Source of the DNA: a virus
IMG/VR virus record: IMGVR_UViG_3300025151_000024
Span: 1 to 64,000 of that record
DNA: 64,000 bases
Strand: one strand, 5' to 3'
Below the pieces are notes generated by a model. That model had not been told where the DNA came from. It saw nothing but the letters and a program-made list of their open reading frames with translations, and did not search any database. Of this stretch, positions 37,301 to 46,010 are shown in pieces. The position numbers and the translations under genes are program-made. The stretch's first letter is position 1. Each line of letters begins with the position of its first letter.

Positions 37301-40300
37301 CCTGAAGTATTTGTTAACTGTATTCTACCATTAGTTTTTGGGAATCCTAGATAACCTAACAAATCTGTATGTGTTAAATCTTGAGTAGGTGTTGAATCAT
37401 ATGGGTCAGAAAGAACAGCAACTAATTTTTTGGGAGCATGGATATATTCTGAATTAGTTGTCATATGCAATGCTATATTTTTAGCAGGTACAGGATTCCA
37501 AAGACCGCCGTAATATTCTTTTTTAGTATCACTAGAAAAACCAGTTAATCGCCCAGTTGCATCCCCTGTCCCTACCATATGATGACCTAGAGTGAAACCA
37601 CCCTGCCCTACACCTCTATCATCGAAAAAGACACAAACTTCCTCATCAATGGATTCGGGTAGTTTTGTATTATCATTTTCAAACGGTGTACCCATTTGTG
37701 AATAAATAAATCTAATTCTAGATTTTTGGCCTTTGTGATTTTCTAATTCTATTCCGTAAAGTTGTTTATCACCAATTTTTTCGTTGCTAATTTCTGAGGC
37801 AGGTACATAACTTCCATAACTAGTTAATGAAGAATTACCGTATCTTCTAGCAATTGAATTATCACCAGTTCTACCCATTCCCCAATTTCCTGCTAATGGC
37901 TTCCAACCCGGTACTCCCGCTTGTGTTAAACCACCAAAATTAACTCTAGCAAAAGCGTGAGTTCCTGTTCTCAAACCTTCTGTGAAAGTTTGCTCTTTGG
38001 AACTTTCAAAAGATTCTGCATTTACAGAATTGAAGCCTGAGCCACCAGTCGCATTCGATATTGCTCTCAAAACTGGGCTACTGGTATTATCATCTCTAGG
38101 TGCAAAATCAGAATTTACAGATGTTTGGATATCGTTTTCTTCATTAGTTAATTGATGAAGAGTTGTAATTGGGGCAAAAGGTCTTCCATTTTTATCTAAA
38201 GGCATAGGTGCAGGGTGCATATTTTCTCCATCTATTTCATCAGGCTGTCCCCAAAATGAACGCCATCTACCACCATGACCTACAATAAATTCAGGTCTGT
38301 ATGGTGATTGCCCTTTGCTGTTATCTAACCAAACACAAAAATTCCTTCCGCTAGCACCGGGAACTGTGCTGTGTATTACAATCGTAAAACCCTTATTTCC
38401 GTCTGTATCTTGAACTTCTCTTCCAATATGTGCCCTAATGTAACCCATATGTGTGCCTCTATCTTTAGAGGCGAAAGCCCTGTTTTCATCCCACCAAGGC
38501 GCAGGGTCGTGAGCACTACCACCTTCTTGGAAACTAGACTTAGGAGCAGCGGCTTGGTTGATTTTTCTAATTACCTCATTAGCGGCACTTTGAATATTTG
38601 TTACACCCTCTGATTCTCCAACCTCACCCAAATCAATGGTTAATCTTCTTACAAAGTCCATTTGAGTCCAATGTGGTAAATGCTCAAGTCTACTTTCATC
38701 ATGATTAGATAAATCCAAAGTGGTATTTCTTACACCCTTTAGAGAAAGGAAGGCCGGAATTACTCTAGTTCCATCAGGTGTGTCAAAAAAGGTACTAGGT
38801 TCTCTTAATGAGGCATTTGAAGTGCCTACTCTTAATTTCTTTAAAGCAACAACAAAAGAAGATTCAAAACTTCTAATTCTTGAAAATTCATGTTTTACAG
38901 TAGCGAAAACCGATAGTAATGTTTCATCAGATGTTCTACGCTGAATGCTATCCCCAACTGCGTAGTTTTTGTCTCCACCTGAAATTGAATATCCTAGATG
39001 CACATGGTGACCATGAGCCTTTCCGTAAATTGAAGGAGAAGTAGCACCTGCACTAGATGTTGCTAAATTTGCTGGTAATGAGCCGCTTAACGGCGTTAAA
39101 ACATCAGTTCCTATTCTATTCGCAATGTCATGTGCATAAGCAGATTCAATGAATTTAGATTGTTGAGTTGCTCTCAAATATGGATTTTGTGAAGGGAAGC
39201 CGTTCGCTACATCTAATTGAGTTGTAGTCCAAGAAGGACCACCACCAGTAAGAGTTGCTGTGTATTCTGCTAAATCAATCAGAGAACCGTCTTTAACAAA
39301 TTTACGAGGCCATCCAATTTCTGCTGTTGCTGCTGAAGACTGAACTTGCATATGTATATCTTGGAAAGCGATAAACTCTCTATCATGACCTACATCATAA
39401 AGTAAAACTCTAGCATGACCTTCAGCAGCAAGATATGGGTCAAGATAGGCTATTGTTGGTGCTTCGGCAGCAGTAAGACCGAGAGCCTTGTAATTTTCTT
39501 CAATGGTCTTATTGACGTGTTGAACATAATTTCTTGCGGTTTCTAAACAATTTTCCCCAATCAAGAAATTTTCTAACGGTACACTATCTCTTGGCTCATC
39601 CGAAAGTGTGCCTGTGCCCCCAGTAAATCCTTTCCAAACCCGATTTTCGTTTAAAACACCTCTAGATTTAGAAAATAATCCCTCCATCGCATGAGGATTA
39701 TTCAAAGTCATGTTACACCAAATAGTGTCCCCATTCCTTAAACCACCAGCAGCGTAAGGATAAACCCAAGAGCGATTTAAAATTGCATCAGGGTCCTCAA
39801 CAAAGGCATTACTGAATGAAACATATAATTGACAACCAGTGGCAGTAGCGCCAGCATTTGCAGTTAATGTTACAGTGTAATCATTAGAACCTGAAAAATC
39901 TCTAGCACTAATTTCTGAAATTGTTCCAATAGGAGTTAGAGCAGTATAACCTTGAGTACCACCTGTAGCAAAAACATGGTCTCCTACACGTAAGTTCGCC
40001 CCTAGTGTGTTAGAGGTTAGAGGTGTTGTTTCAGTCGAAGTGATAGTCACTGACGTGCTGCCAGCAGTAGAATTGATTCCCCAATCAGTCGCAATTGCAC
40101 AATATGTTTCGTATTCTTCATCAAGAATTGAATCTGCTGCAATTGCACTGATATTAGTTCTGTTGAAATTAATAATCGCTCTACTTCTTCTACTTAGTGT
40201 GATTTGTTTCCCAGCAGCCAGCCATGACGGAACAGTAGTTCCGGTAGCATTGTAAAACCCTAAAGCGATTGTGTTTTCTGCAACATTCTGACTGTCTGCT

Positions 40301-43300
40301 GTTCTTATTCGACCGTAATAATGCAATCTACGGGTAGTACCATCATCATCTAGTTCTATTTCGTAAAGGAAATCTCCAACTGAAAAATTAACTGAAGTGA
40401 GATAATCAAAACCAAAATCAGGGAATAATTCTAACTCTTCGGGTAATAAACTAACTAGAGCAATACCCATTCCATCACTACCGTCATTATCTTCTACTAC
40501 TCCTACAATACTTTGGATTTCACCAGTGGCTCTTTTTGGCTTAATACGGTCAGCGTGAGGGTTACTTTCAGGCCCAGCCTTGAATTCTACAGCGCTAACA
40601 TATTGTCTAAGGCCGTAATCTACATTCCCACCTTGTGTTTGAGCACTAGCAGCGTCATAGTAAAAATTACTTCTATTTTCATATCCTACGCTCTTTGTGA
40701 AAGGTTCATGTCCAATTGGTGCTAATGTTTCTTTAGGGATAGAGCCGCTCATAAAAACGGGTAATCCTATATCATATTCCTCTCTAAAAGCGTCAGTAGC
40801 CCCCCATTTATAGTCAGGAATTCTAAGATATCCATCTGTTGCTGGGTCATTGTCATACAAAGCCCAAGCGCCACTTCTTAGGAAGATTCTTCTAAATCTA
40901 GGAACGTTATCAATAGATTGGTACATATCAGTATAGGCTGTACCCGCAGCAGCGGTATTTGCCGCAGGGAATTGCGTATGGTTAGTGACGTATAATTTTA
41001 GATAATTAGACAAAGAAGTATCAAACCTTTGAGTGATAATCGCATCATTTACAGATTCATCTTTAGAAATTGAATACGAATATGCTTCGTGTTTAGCCCT
41101 GTCAGAATTAAATCCAGCGCCCGGTCTTTTTCCAACTGGAGAAGGATTCCAAGAATGTGCAGTGTAAGTGGCATCAATGTGGAATTTCAAAGAATTATCA
41201 GGACCGGGATGTGTATGTGTTAGAATGTTATCAAAAATTTGTTGTTCAAAAATAGGTATTTCCACCATAGCCCTTGTACTAGCATACTGCGTTCCTAATT
41301 GATAATCATGATTCACACTACTTCCTGACTGAAACATTCTGTCGTTTACAGTCGTTCCATCTGCACTGAAAGAATCTGTACCAAAATGTGGGTCTGCACA
41401 AAGAACGAAAGAAACACTAGTTGCCGTTGAACTAAGCGTTACATTGGATGTTTTCCCAATACCTTTTAGCCAATTTTCAAAAGAAGAATAGACTTTTCCT
41501 ACTGCATCTGTGTATTTTTGCACATTCACACTAGACTCAAGTGTATGCGTGAAAGTTCTAGTTGCGGTGCTGCTTCCTGTAGCGGCATTATTCATAGTCA
41601 AAGTTGTAGCAGAATCAATAGACTCAATGATTGTATTTGCTGGTATTTGAGAGCCGCTAACACTCATACCTACTACTAAATTAGTAGTATCAACACTAGT
41701 TAGAGATGTAGATGTATTAGTTGCTGACGATAAACTGTAAGAATCTGTGAAAGTAAAACTAGTGCCGTTTTTAGAATCGTATAGGGCGTTACTTCCATCC
41801 TCAAGATACACTCTTCCAATTTTTGCAAACCCATAAGTTCCCCAACTAGCCATATCTGTTGAGTTATTATTGATTGGAACTACATTCAAAGTTCCTACAC
41901 TACTAGCATAAGAAACAGATTTGGTATTTACATGGAATGACCTTTGTGTAGAAAACGGATGCCTAGATAGAATACTAGGGTCATAGGTTGGGCGTATATC
42001 GCTACCACCTTGTCCAAGCCCACCAAGAGTTACTGTAACCACTGGTGCATTCGGCTCAATTTCCTTTACCACATGAGAATCAGGGCTTCCCTTACCTGTT
42101 TTTGAAACATTTTGGTTTACAATGTTTTGATTTGAACCGTAACAGGTGATTACTGTCTTCTTCACCCCATCGTCTTCTTTCTCATCAACAGAACTAATGC
42201 GAGCCTTAGACATCAAGAAATACAAAGAAACATTATTTGTTTCGTCAATATCTTCTGCTAAACTTCTCAAACGATACAATTGATTAATTCTTTCTCGATT
42301 TGATGGTTGAATGTAAAATCGTAAATTTGCAGAGGCATTCCCCTCTATCGCTACATTATCTATAACGTCAAACATTTCATGGATTTGGGTATGGCTAGAT
42401 GTTGTTCCTAAATCGAATTCACCATTAGAAGGAGAACTAATTACAGTAGAAGGCTCTCTTCTTGAATAAGTTGTTTTATCATTTAGATTTCTATTCTTAG
42501 GAGATACTCTTTCTAAGAGAATACGATGGAATACGCTGTCATGGTCAGTAGTTGTAGTGTGACTTGCGGTAACTATCTGTGGGGGCGTATTAGGTTGAGC
42601 GGTAGCAACGGAAACTGGAGTATAGTTTGCAGGGGTAAAGGATTCATCTAATTCATCATCGGCTTCATAACCCTCACTTGTATCACCCACTAAATTATGC
42701 GATTTTCCTACAATTGATACCCCATCTGATGTTGGGTTGGCTGCGACATCAATGTACCCACCCGGTGAATAAAGTGTACAATTTGCTATATCTCCATTAA
42801 TAATATCAAAAACAGTACTTCCCCCACCCACAGAAGTTATTCCGGCAGGAATTGTCTTTTCAACCATCAAATACGCATTTTCAGATTCATCCCCCATACT
42901 ATCTCCATTCAAGTCAATAGCGTTATAGTAAACTAAAACGGTAGATGTAAAGCCTGTATAACTAGATAGTGCTGGGCAATTTAGTACTGCTATTCTAGAT
43001 TCTTTACTTGGTCTAATATGGTAATCTCGTGTTTCGGTGTTTATCGCTCCAGCATAGGGAACTGGCCCTTTCAAAACAAAAGGTCTGTAATCAAAATCTG
43101 CTCCACCAATACCAATAAGTTCTCTACTACCTGTTGGTAATCCATTACTTACAATAGCAGCAATGGAAGAAGAATTATTGAAATCTGTAATTCTGTAAGA
43201 ACTAATATTACGATAGACATCAATTCTAGAATTAGGTAAAATTTGATTTTCAATGCCGGGTTGTGTAGTATCATAATTAATCTCTACAATATCAGGGCTA

Positions 43301-44832
43301 CCATCTATTTGTTGGATAACTAATTCTTCATTAGCCTCCGGTAACATTCGCATAAACTCATGACCAGTAACGTGATTTAGTGTATGCCTACCATTATGCC
43401 CTAATCTAAAACTATCATCAACTGAAGTAGGCCACGTTACAGCGAAAGGATTGTTTGTATCGTCAACAGTATTAGCCATTCGACTAGAATAAACAATACC
43501 ATGTTGCTCAAACGGCCCTTCATCTATCGTCATTTGACCTGTTCTATCTATCATTTGTGTAGCGTAATGGAGCGGCTGGTATGGATATCCTGAAGCCCCA
43601 TCAATTAGTAAATCAGCACTAATAATTACGAAATGATTGTCTACAGAAGTTCTTGAATGTAAAACTGGCCTCAAACCGTTCCCAAGAGATGAATTTGCAA
43701 AGTCTAGATGAATACTAGAAACCAGCATATACGGCGTGGTGTCAATATCATTTATCGAATGTAATCTAACTCTTTCAGGGGGTGAAGTGTTAAGGAGTTT
43801 AGTAGAATGGTCGTAAGCACCCGGATTTATTAACAAATTAAACGGTACATGAGGGATACTTCTTGTGTTTGTTGTGCCCGGTGAAGTAACTGCATCTGCG
43901 ACCTTGTAATCTCCACTAGAATAAGTGCTAGATGTGAAATCAATAGTCCCGCTAGAAACAGTCTTTCCAGTTAATTCACTAGCGAGAGTAGCGGCATCAG
44001 CGTTATTTGAAAACAAAATTTTCGTTAATCCACTCACGGTAGAAGTTGAAGAATTAAACTCGTAAACAGTTGTGAAGGGTGAAATCGGCTCTTCAAATCT
44101 ATACAAAGCAACTGTGCCGGAATTTTTCAAAGGTGCACTCCTTTGCACCATCGAATCATCAAATTTTGTAGAAAGATGTAAAGATTCCATTATTCCTCTA
44201 AATTCACCACCTTTTCCACCGATATACATATGCTCTTCACTATGTTGAATATTGTAATCAGGGTTGATTTCTTTCCTAACAACTAACTCACCATTAATGT
44301 AAATAACAGCATCTTTAGGTCTAAGAGCGGCCACAATATGAATTAGAGGTCTATGTTGAAGATTTAGAATAGAGCCAGTATCATAAGAAGAGTTGAATCT
44401 ATTGTAAGGCTCGTGAGGCCCACCAAAATCAGGTGGAGGGTAAACCATACCATCATAACCGTTGGTTTCACTCTCCGCAGTTGAAAGTTTTACCACTTGT
44501 TTTCCATTTGGTCTTTCTAGATGAACTTGGAAAACACAAGGACCGGGTGTATCTACTGTACCTATCTTTAAACTAAACTGGTTTTCTTTTTCGATTATAG
44601 TTCCACCACAATCCGGCATCACCCATGCTTCAATCGTTAAACTACTATTGAATCTATTACTCAAAACTGTGGATGTTTGCGAACCTTTAGGGTTACTAGC
44701 AAGAAAAGTAGAGGCAGTATTTCCATCAGGTGTAGTATCACCTAATTTTGTATTTCTTCCTTGAGGAACAACTACGCTATCGCTCACTCCATCAAACAAA
44801 AGCCCATGAGAAGAAGTAGCGATAATCGGCAT
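28381..44832 (-). CDS. Giant 5,483-residue tail/virion protein
   Basis: One uninterrupted 16.5-kb gene, about a quarter of the window. The N-terminal 240 residues look like a LamG/concanavalin-type lectin domain (GLLFDGVSDSVVVPQG; SLTIEAWVMPD; VIYINGELVVRKE; MYIGGKGGEFRGIMESLHLS). At about residues 1040-1085 is a common phage beta module (VVGMSVSGSQIPANTIIESI, then ATTLTMNNAATG). Near 1600-1640 a similar segment occurs (LRVGDHVFATGG), and near 4550 another (TVTVDDASIFPETPYYG). The rest is beta-rich, high in Asn, His, Tyr and Trp and low in Cys. The ATG at 44832 follows GGGTGG and lies two bases after the previous stop; an upstream TTG is less likely. Its position between the distal-tail and hub-like genes points to a tail-tip or side-fibre organiser. 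No enzyme motif was recognised. Confidence 0.8.
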   Translation of the reverse strand: MPIIATSSHGLLFDGVSDSVVVPQGRNTKLGDTTPDGNTASTFLASNPKGSQTSTVLSNRFNSSLTIEAWVMPDCGGTIIEKENQFSLKIGTVDTPGPCVFQVHLERPNGKQVVKLSTAESETNGYDGMVYPPPDFGGPHEPYNRFNSSYDTGSILNLQHRPLIHIVAALRPKDAVIYINGELVVRKEINPDYNIQHSEEHMYIGGKGGEFRGIMESLHLSTKFDDSMVQRSAPLKNSGTVALYRFEEPISPFTTVYEFNSSTSTVSGLTKILFSNNADAATLASELTGKTVSSGTIDFTSSTYSSGDYKVADAVTSPGTTNTRSIPHVPFNLLINPGAYDHSTKLLNTSPPERVRLHSINDIDTTPYMLVSSIHLDFANSSLGNGLRPVLHSRTSVDNHFVIISADLLIDGASGYPYQPLHYATQMIDRTGQMTIDEGPFEQHGIVYSSRMANTVDDTNNPFAVTWPTSVDDSFRLGHNGRHTLNHVTGHEFMRMLPEANEELVIQQIDGSPDIVEINYDTTQPGIENQILPNSRIDVYRNISSYRITDFNNSSSIAAIVSNGLPTGSRELIGIGGADFDYRPFVLKGPVPYAGAINTETRDYHIRPSKESRIAVLNCPALSSYTGFTSTVLVYYNAIDLNGDSMGDESENAYLMVEKTIPAGITSVGGGSTVFDIINGDIANCTLYSPGGYIDVAANPTSDGVSIVGKSHNLVGDTSEGYEADDELDESFTPANYTPVSVATAQPNTPPQIVTASHTTTTDHDSVFHRILLERVSPKNRNLNDKTTYSRREPSTVISSPSNGEFDLGTTSSHTQIHEMFDVIDNVAIEGNASANLRFYIQPSNRERINQLYRLRSLAEDIDETNNVSLYFLMSKARISSVDEKEDDGVKKTVITCYGSNQNIVNQNVSKTGKGSPDSHVVKEIEPNAPVVTVTLGGLGQGGSDIRPTYDPSILSRHPFSTQRSFHVNTKSVSYASSVGTLNVVPINNNSTDMASWGTYGFAKIGRVYLEDGSNALYDSKNGTSFTFTDSYSLSSATNTSTSLTSVDTTNLVVGMSVSGSQIPANTIIESIDSATTLTMNNAATGSSTATRTFTHTLESSVNVQKYTDAVGKVYSSFENWLKGIGKTSNVTLSSTATSVSFVLCADPHFGTDSFSADGTTVNDRMFQSGSSVNHDYQLGTQYASTRAMVEIPIFEQQIFDNILTHTHPGPDNSLKFHIDATYTAHSWNPSPVGKRPGAGFNSDRAKHEAYSYSISKDESVNDAIITQRFDTSLSNYLKLYVTNHTQFPAANTAAAGTAYTDMYQSIDNVPRFRRIFLRSGAWALYDNDPATDGYLRIPDYKWGATDAFREEYDIGLPVFMSGSIPKETLAPIGHEPFTKSVGYENRSNFYYDAASAQTQGGNVDYGLRQYVSAVEFKAGPESNPHADRIKPKRATGEIQSIVGVVEDNDGSDGMGIALVSLLPEELELFPDFGFDYLTSVNFSVGDFLYEIELDDDGTTRRLHYYGRIRTADSQNVAENTIALGFYNATGTTVPSWLAAGKQITLSRRSRAIINFNRTNISAIAADSILDEEYETYCAIATDWGINSTAGSTSVTITSTETTPLTSNTLGANLRVGDHVFATGGTQGYTALTPIGTISEISARDFSGSNDYTVTLTANAGATATGCQLYVSFSNAFVEDPDAILNRSWVYPYAAGGLRNGDTIWCNMTLNNPHAMEGLFSKSRGVLNENRVWKGFTGGTGTLSDEPRDSVPLENFLIGENCLETARNYVQHVNKTIEENYKALGLTAAEAPTIAYLDPYLAAEGHARVLLYDVGHDREFIAFQDIHMQVQSSAATAEIGWPRKFVKDGSLIDLAEYTATLTGGGPSWTTTQLDVANGFPSQNPYLRATQQSKFIESAYAHDIANRIGTDVLTPLSGSLPANLATSSAGATSPSIYGKAHGHHVHLGYSISGGDKNYAVGDSIQRRTSDETLLSVFATVKHEFSRIRSFESSFVVALKKLRVGTSNASLREPSTFFDTPDGTRVIPAFLSLKGVRNTTLDLSNHDESRLEHLPHWTQMDFVRRLTIDLGEVGESEGVTNIQSAANEVIRKINQAAAPKSSFQEGGSAHDPAPWWDENRAFASKDRGTHMGYIRAHIGREVQDTDGNKGFTIVIHSTVPGASGRNFCVWLDNSKGQSPYRPEFIVGHGGRWRSFWGQPDEIDGENMHPAPMPLDKNGRPFAPITTLHQLTNEENDIQTSVNSDFAPRDDNTSSPVLRAISNATGGSGFNSVNAESFESSKEQTFTEGLRTGTHAFARVNFGGLTQAGVPGWKPLAGNWGMGRTGDNSIARRYGNSSLTSYGSYVPASEISNEKIGDKQLYGIELENHKGQKSRIRFIYSQMGTPFENDNTKLPESIDEEVCVFFDDRGVGQGGFTLGHHMVGTGDATGRLTGFSSDTKKEYYGGLWNPVPAKNIALHMTTNSEYIHAPKKLVAVLSDPYDSTPTQDLTHTDLLGYLGFPKTNGRIQLTNTSGSGNTGLTLYYENRTQNDFNGPHEFYGITSELSSDTSFSNYLISPSLNWTTLVTDELLCAVTAAAINAVDVNEESGVSFDCREMLAADGRTFGEWGVKADSIRIRAFNPNRKIIPISEYFTAEVHQDYGIRAAHLEYGEIEKSLENSAEWAFGTSRAVTDANLDAGRRVDCGYIPMTLLQIKSKSFGPNSNSNSPTLIDSLNEPVNNTFIDTWRKNLNGDNFTKTSGDHILPAIDNPSLFYQGLNSSSNTLTHIYMATSGLNNSIWGFLAPACKDTGTVKSVSEVKTVSFWPGARVTVEGHQGANINSYRTVLTTLIPIAGTQSIELTQAFREGDIDNSSEGVISVKGDLDTTQQIDGIRSIGSVDSPLIVKFSGGRSSADHSVPVFFGGGFSGVVLDVNDGTMNDYSDFYTHPYASGPTGVAGIQNANEIVTSHAILDANAMMAFFPGTPLLNQHRGSLVPPAHNRDNILSPDLDSGAGTINSDHPNSVPYSTNNTVVQKPSPLVLRFAHPTARYEDHVNGTENKTTYIIFGPGQSFPFTQEIADSSSINYNTAQPHPGRVVTAGNGWTSVPEGTFLPNHIENDEGDYMPLSSTYHTARNRFHWRTQLNWETAAGKTIVGVLNQRPESGRMYGQMFVDGGSTANNDDTKRSMPLRHNSLLGFGIATGADMVFHMDGGYHPGGNWMDNQITFNPPHPKSDTILTTWGASSQLHPTAYRVAGPITTKVLDYAASEGALVSSDVDMEYIIVDATRCQNGNELATVLGAAINSFPGAGALKAIGGTHMPSMGNAMRQDRYGWVELDTFESYNNSSAPNYLDFSSSTITTKTALEQIPACGWLKADRSSSTTVPAWASYHSREVFEDSGTWKVRFYLAPNRVSNNAEFESYVTLANPSANPTIGGTDTNLYVWSKAGVHRFNNENASSRDHMCQTHFSGLVDAIDRTRPIGAVGWHGERYSYLNSLKIGTEGYSAGLGAWHSELAFSPYGISSGMLETLSHMPIVAPLARSPESLPPVDGIGSSLMTYINDPYDSSTGVTYTTNNLTYARKDTDDNAPDTLHSKPVHYDITSTLPADLAHPQGLFGHAFLVVASESEFALIAKKDRDGSIAVGDFLISKGVANNKLQYAGTTKWDERFHSQDRFIAPAHAGPNVEALIVDNTALPSYATDLGAYTFHTGSVTDLRLENANPDRAKTGDLITDLDFSLGSKNLESGITTERNVVPEFYTGTAYTSDSDYPDDFWKGDVHAFDLYKRTSALNFSTEHIVWKRMDGGNLSLPALNARGLGAVPWTTRVESDTAYTHGEKIYGNVRFSFETTNSAMFPLIQTQELQQPQLADKHREITGNVLVIPNEEIQFEEISVVDDSGETHIVEGGSPLGTVIRTFRVLDDRGVKGSSPSLANSGNKPALMVSLPDPETIPGNILVRSGFDPIMAHQNETFGSGGVLQANLDETELKHLFDSNDNGGELRLGPTYENLNWEHIDPVSNDSIKTGWVDATENAPLKTTYELHDRTLFFHVTKMGHSHTHRYPTTYTHSNGVENQVLTGSSWNSSTSVLTVNATINTRIYDADFGTKEVSDDRRFIRIYNPTTEESVVASYTGISGTTFTGVVGDVDFTDFIAAQTITDLKIVPSYYMPAGSARFYAAQRMRDHAEVSGASPDMAHTQYFTGVNSDTEAHTIYTKPVLTPMPYPRMGHHFVSATMPMLPGHWAHPAYQSVYRKHLAENSSVKGFRDRELFNEEKTPLSVSSDISSNVTDKMNPLEPEIFFSGMTATPSTPSDIHGGAFTLMFETSVKWDGYGVLGSRGNAGVINKAGGHTVVLEAAKKYSLQHHFPDPREVGAYQIVIQPNLFDSQIIGYHYYNSVQKLTSQQVHTVIGTEYVAAVGALVLYLDEATQADVRGCEVFINEIILDQEPDFGSQFNKIPPLSLFNPFGVEMSESPSFTRRAFPYSKMFSNATPSITLNIPWWSILHKVAPDDSSANGFRHLSQIKLDNYYEVSRSTFGNIGMQLTIAGYPSVYPDIYSHILQNTSLNPKATVVSSTGTTVTVDDASIFPETPYYGQKLEYVDSNGKRRTSDYTRRSGLQNGTVNVANQFTGVSATGFVSNIVDGETVIRLTRAYDTMPSVDIFTKIDKSIFATNLDRLKTGTKDTSNLHIPDAYLCMWHHNLGRPYTFYSDSTRTWNGDTNDRAIDKQSYNSMPEHFETFRYQDAIYGMSLGPFDLKIKTPNSTKDGSVTVANSTHSQAGQDQASNYIMLNRFWPCGSRGGPHSSRPDVFVQAAASWIVPRAYGSDDLYRWYDNTTIGAAYSRTNGITKAKITTGQSYRLPFGYRISLRQAINKPRWGLIPTRAALEDAISGVSATSVGFKAGPLVQIETRTWNEADGGGSKTYPTTYVGIMERLTNFAGQLGTDKYEVQVRRSDGRRMTRPFGSPVRTLRNNNKVERDWWGDEEGKGITRLVEASQYYMVDWWGNTRGEAVRRAPVRGFGIRPAWDCGDAYEYDRTNGRTPYQRVWNNGKPIFNLKNVVNSNGEVSVTTNFTIPRFGGRLNDDNTNLSTILVDVFAPTHALRIGDMGGGRGVRYPTAFNEDLLTEISAPIHTTGMVLSHNTAEPTFGEGLLRPRNDVLQADEIPRGISARLEIAEDGLLKPEAVVSDRVEEISGSSPHKDAVSRSSPRIGIDAETIEGTEKSHIVINTEAHSLHTDRNVGQRTVLHGAYSIGSQSLGYADYTNFSFNNTNGANAGVLKFSHTSNMRPLGGDYILEARNFAGLFDDTGWGVTSLTGSNKTTNPYQDTTTYTADTRRNNDTDKTIQFLVRPVRVLDKNHVEIFRSKFSALKQSDGDYFQGSAGGKYGLFVYNTPSGRTATTNLPDTRAIPNANGPYMPIIYMSTGNDAVPSSMGANLLGTEVTNFNKDTLFNTVCRLVITENTLLHHRSDAPRRKNSELIDYNIKPRFSQSLHPKGHKADVDFGTSDHTGDAA

Positions 44833-44834
44833 AT

Positions 44835-46010
44835 TCAGGCCACCCAATCCGCAGGTAAGAATACCATATTGAACCCATAAACCGACTCACCAGCATCGTG
44901 GGTGATATCTATTTTCTTCATTATACCTTGAATCCCGGTATATTCATCTCCGGTATCAAAAGTAACTCCGGCAGGTAATGTGTTTGCGTCACTAGATTTT
45001 CCAAAAGCACCTTTACCAAGACCAGTAGGCATGAAAAAATTTCTAGCAACATAAGTATCTCCACCAGCACTTATCGTGCTATTATAGGGAATTTGAATAC
45101 CGCTAATAAAATCCCCATCAGATTCTCCAGTTATTCCACTTACAAGAGAAAGCCCACCACTAGCGATTGCGGCCACTAATATGCCTAAACTTTGACCCAC
45201 AGCATCTCCTAAAGAATCTATATCTGTACCGAATTCACGAGTAGAGTTATTCATAATCCCGTAAATATCTGCTACTTTATCTCCTGCACTCTTTTTTGTT
45301 CCATCTACTCCACCTGAAAACGGCTCTATGTAAGAATCATTCCATGAATAATGCCTACTATTAACATCCCATTTTGGATAAGCAGTTTGATTCCCAAGCC
45401 TACCGGCTGTTTTTTGAGTTATCAAAACGGCAGTACCAGTACGATTGGACTGTTCACTAGTTATAGTAGATGCTGTAAATTTTGCAGTAGCATCCGTATT
45501 TATCCAAGATGTTACAGCAGTAGCGAATTGAGCGTCAGTAATATTAGTACCACCAGTTGTTCTTACTACGATAGTATTAGCAGTTCCTGAATCATAACCA
45601 ACACTAGCACCAGTAGTAAAAGCAAGCGAGTACACCGTACCATCAGTAGACTTGAGTTTTAAACGATTAGAAGAGTCTGCTAATAAAGCAGTTATGTAAG
45701 TATTTGCAGCACCAGTTGTTTTTGCCCAATTTCTTCTATCTCCATTTGGTGTATAATAAGAAGAAAAATCAATTAGTGCTGTTGCTGCGGTAGCATCACT
45801 AGTTTTCCTGTCATCAGTAAAAACACCTTCAATAACAATAATTGAGCGATTTTTGTTTAAATCAATAGCATATCTTCTACCCCCACTAACAGGGAGAGGA
45901 GTCACATCCACATCTCTATCAACAGTAAGGGCTATCGAAGTGGCTTCTAATTCGATTAGTTCCTTGTTATCTTTTACAAGGCGAATTGGAGTGCCATTTG
46001 CTTCAGCCAT
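44835..46010 (-). CDS. Distal tail / baseplate-like protein
   Basis: A 391-residue protein located just after the tape-measure-like gene, where distal tail proteins usually lie. The N-terminus has strands resembling a tail-tube-like fold (IRLVKDNKELIELEATSIAL, RRYAIDLNKNRSIIVIEGVF). A central insert (about 100-200) is Thr/Ala-rich. A hydrophobic stretch QSLGILVAAIASGGLSLVSG is near residue 285. The C-terminal KKIDITHDAGESVYGFNMVF is strand-rich. The ATG at 46010 forms TGATG with the preceding stop; a GTG at 46013 is less likely. The giant protein starts two bases after its end. Confidence 0.5.
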   Translation of the reverse strand: MAEANGTPIRLVKDNKELIELEATSIALTVDRDVDVTPLPVSGGRRYAIDLNKNRSIIVIEGVFTDDRKTSDATAATALIDFSSYYTPNGDRRNWAKTTGAANTYITALLADSSNRLKLKSTDGTVYSLAFTTGASVGYDSGTANTIVVRTTGGTNITDAQFATAVTSWINTDATAKFTASTITSEQSNRTGTAVLITQKTAGRLGNQTAYPKWDVNSRHYSWNDSYIEPFSGGVDGTKKSAGDKVADIYGIMNNSTREFGTDIDSLGDAVGQSLGILVAAIASGGLSLVSGITGESDGDFISGIQIPYNSTISAGGDTYVARNFFMPTGLGKGAFGKSSDANTLPAGVTFDTGDEYTGIQGIMKKIDITHDAGESVYGFNMVFLPADWVA

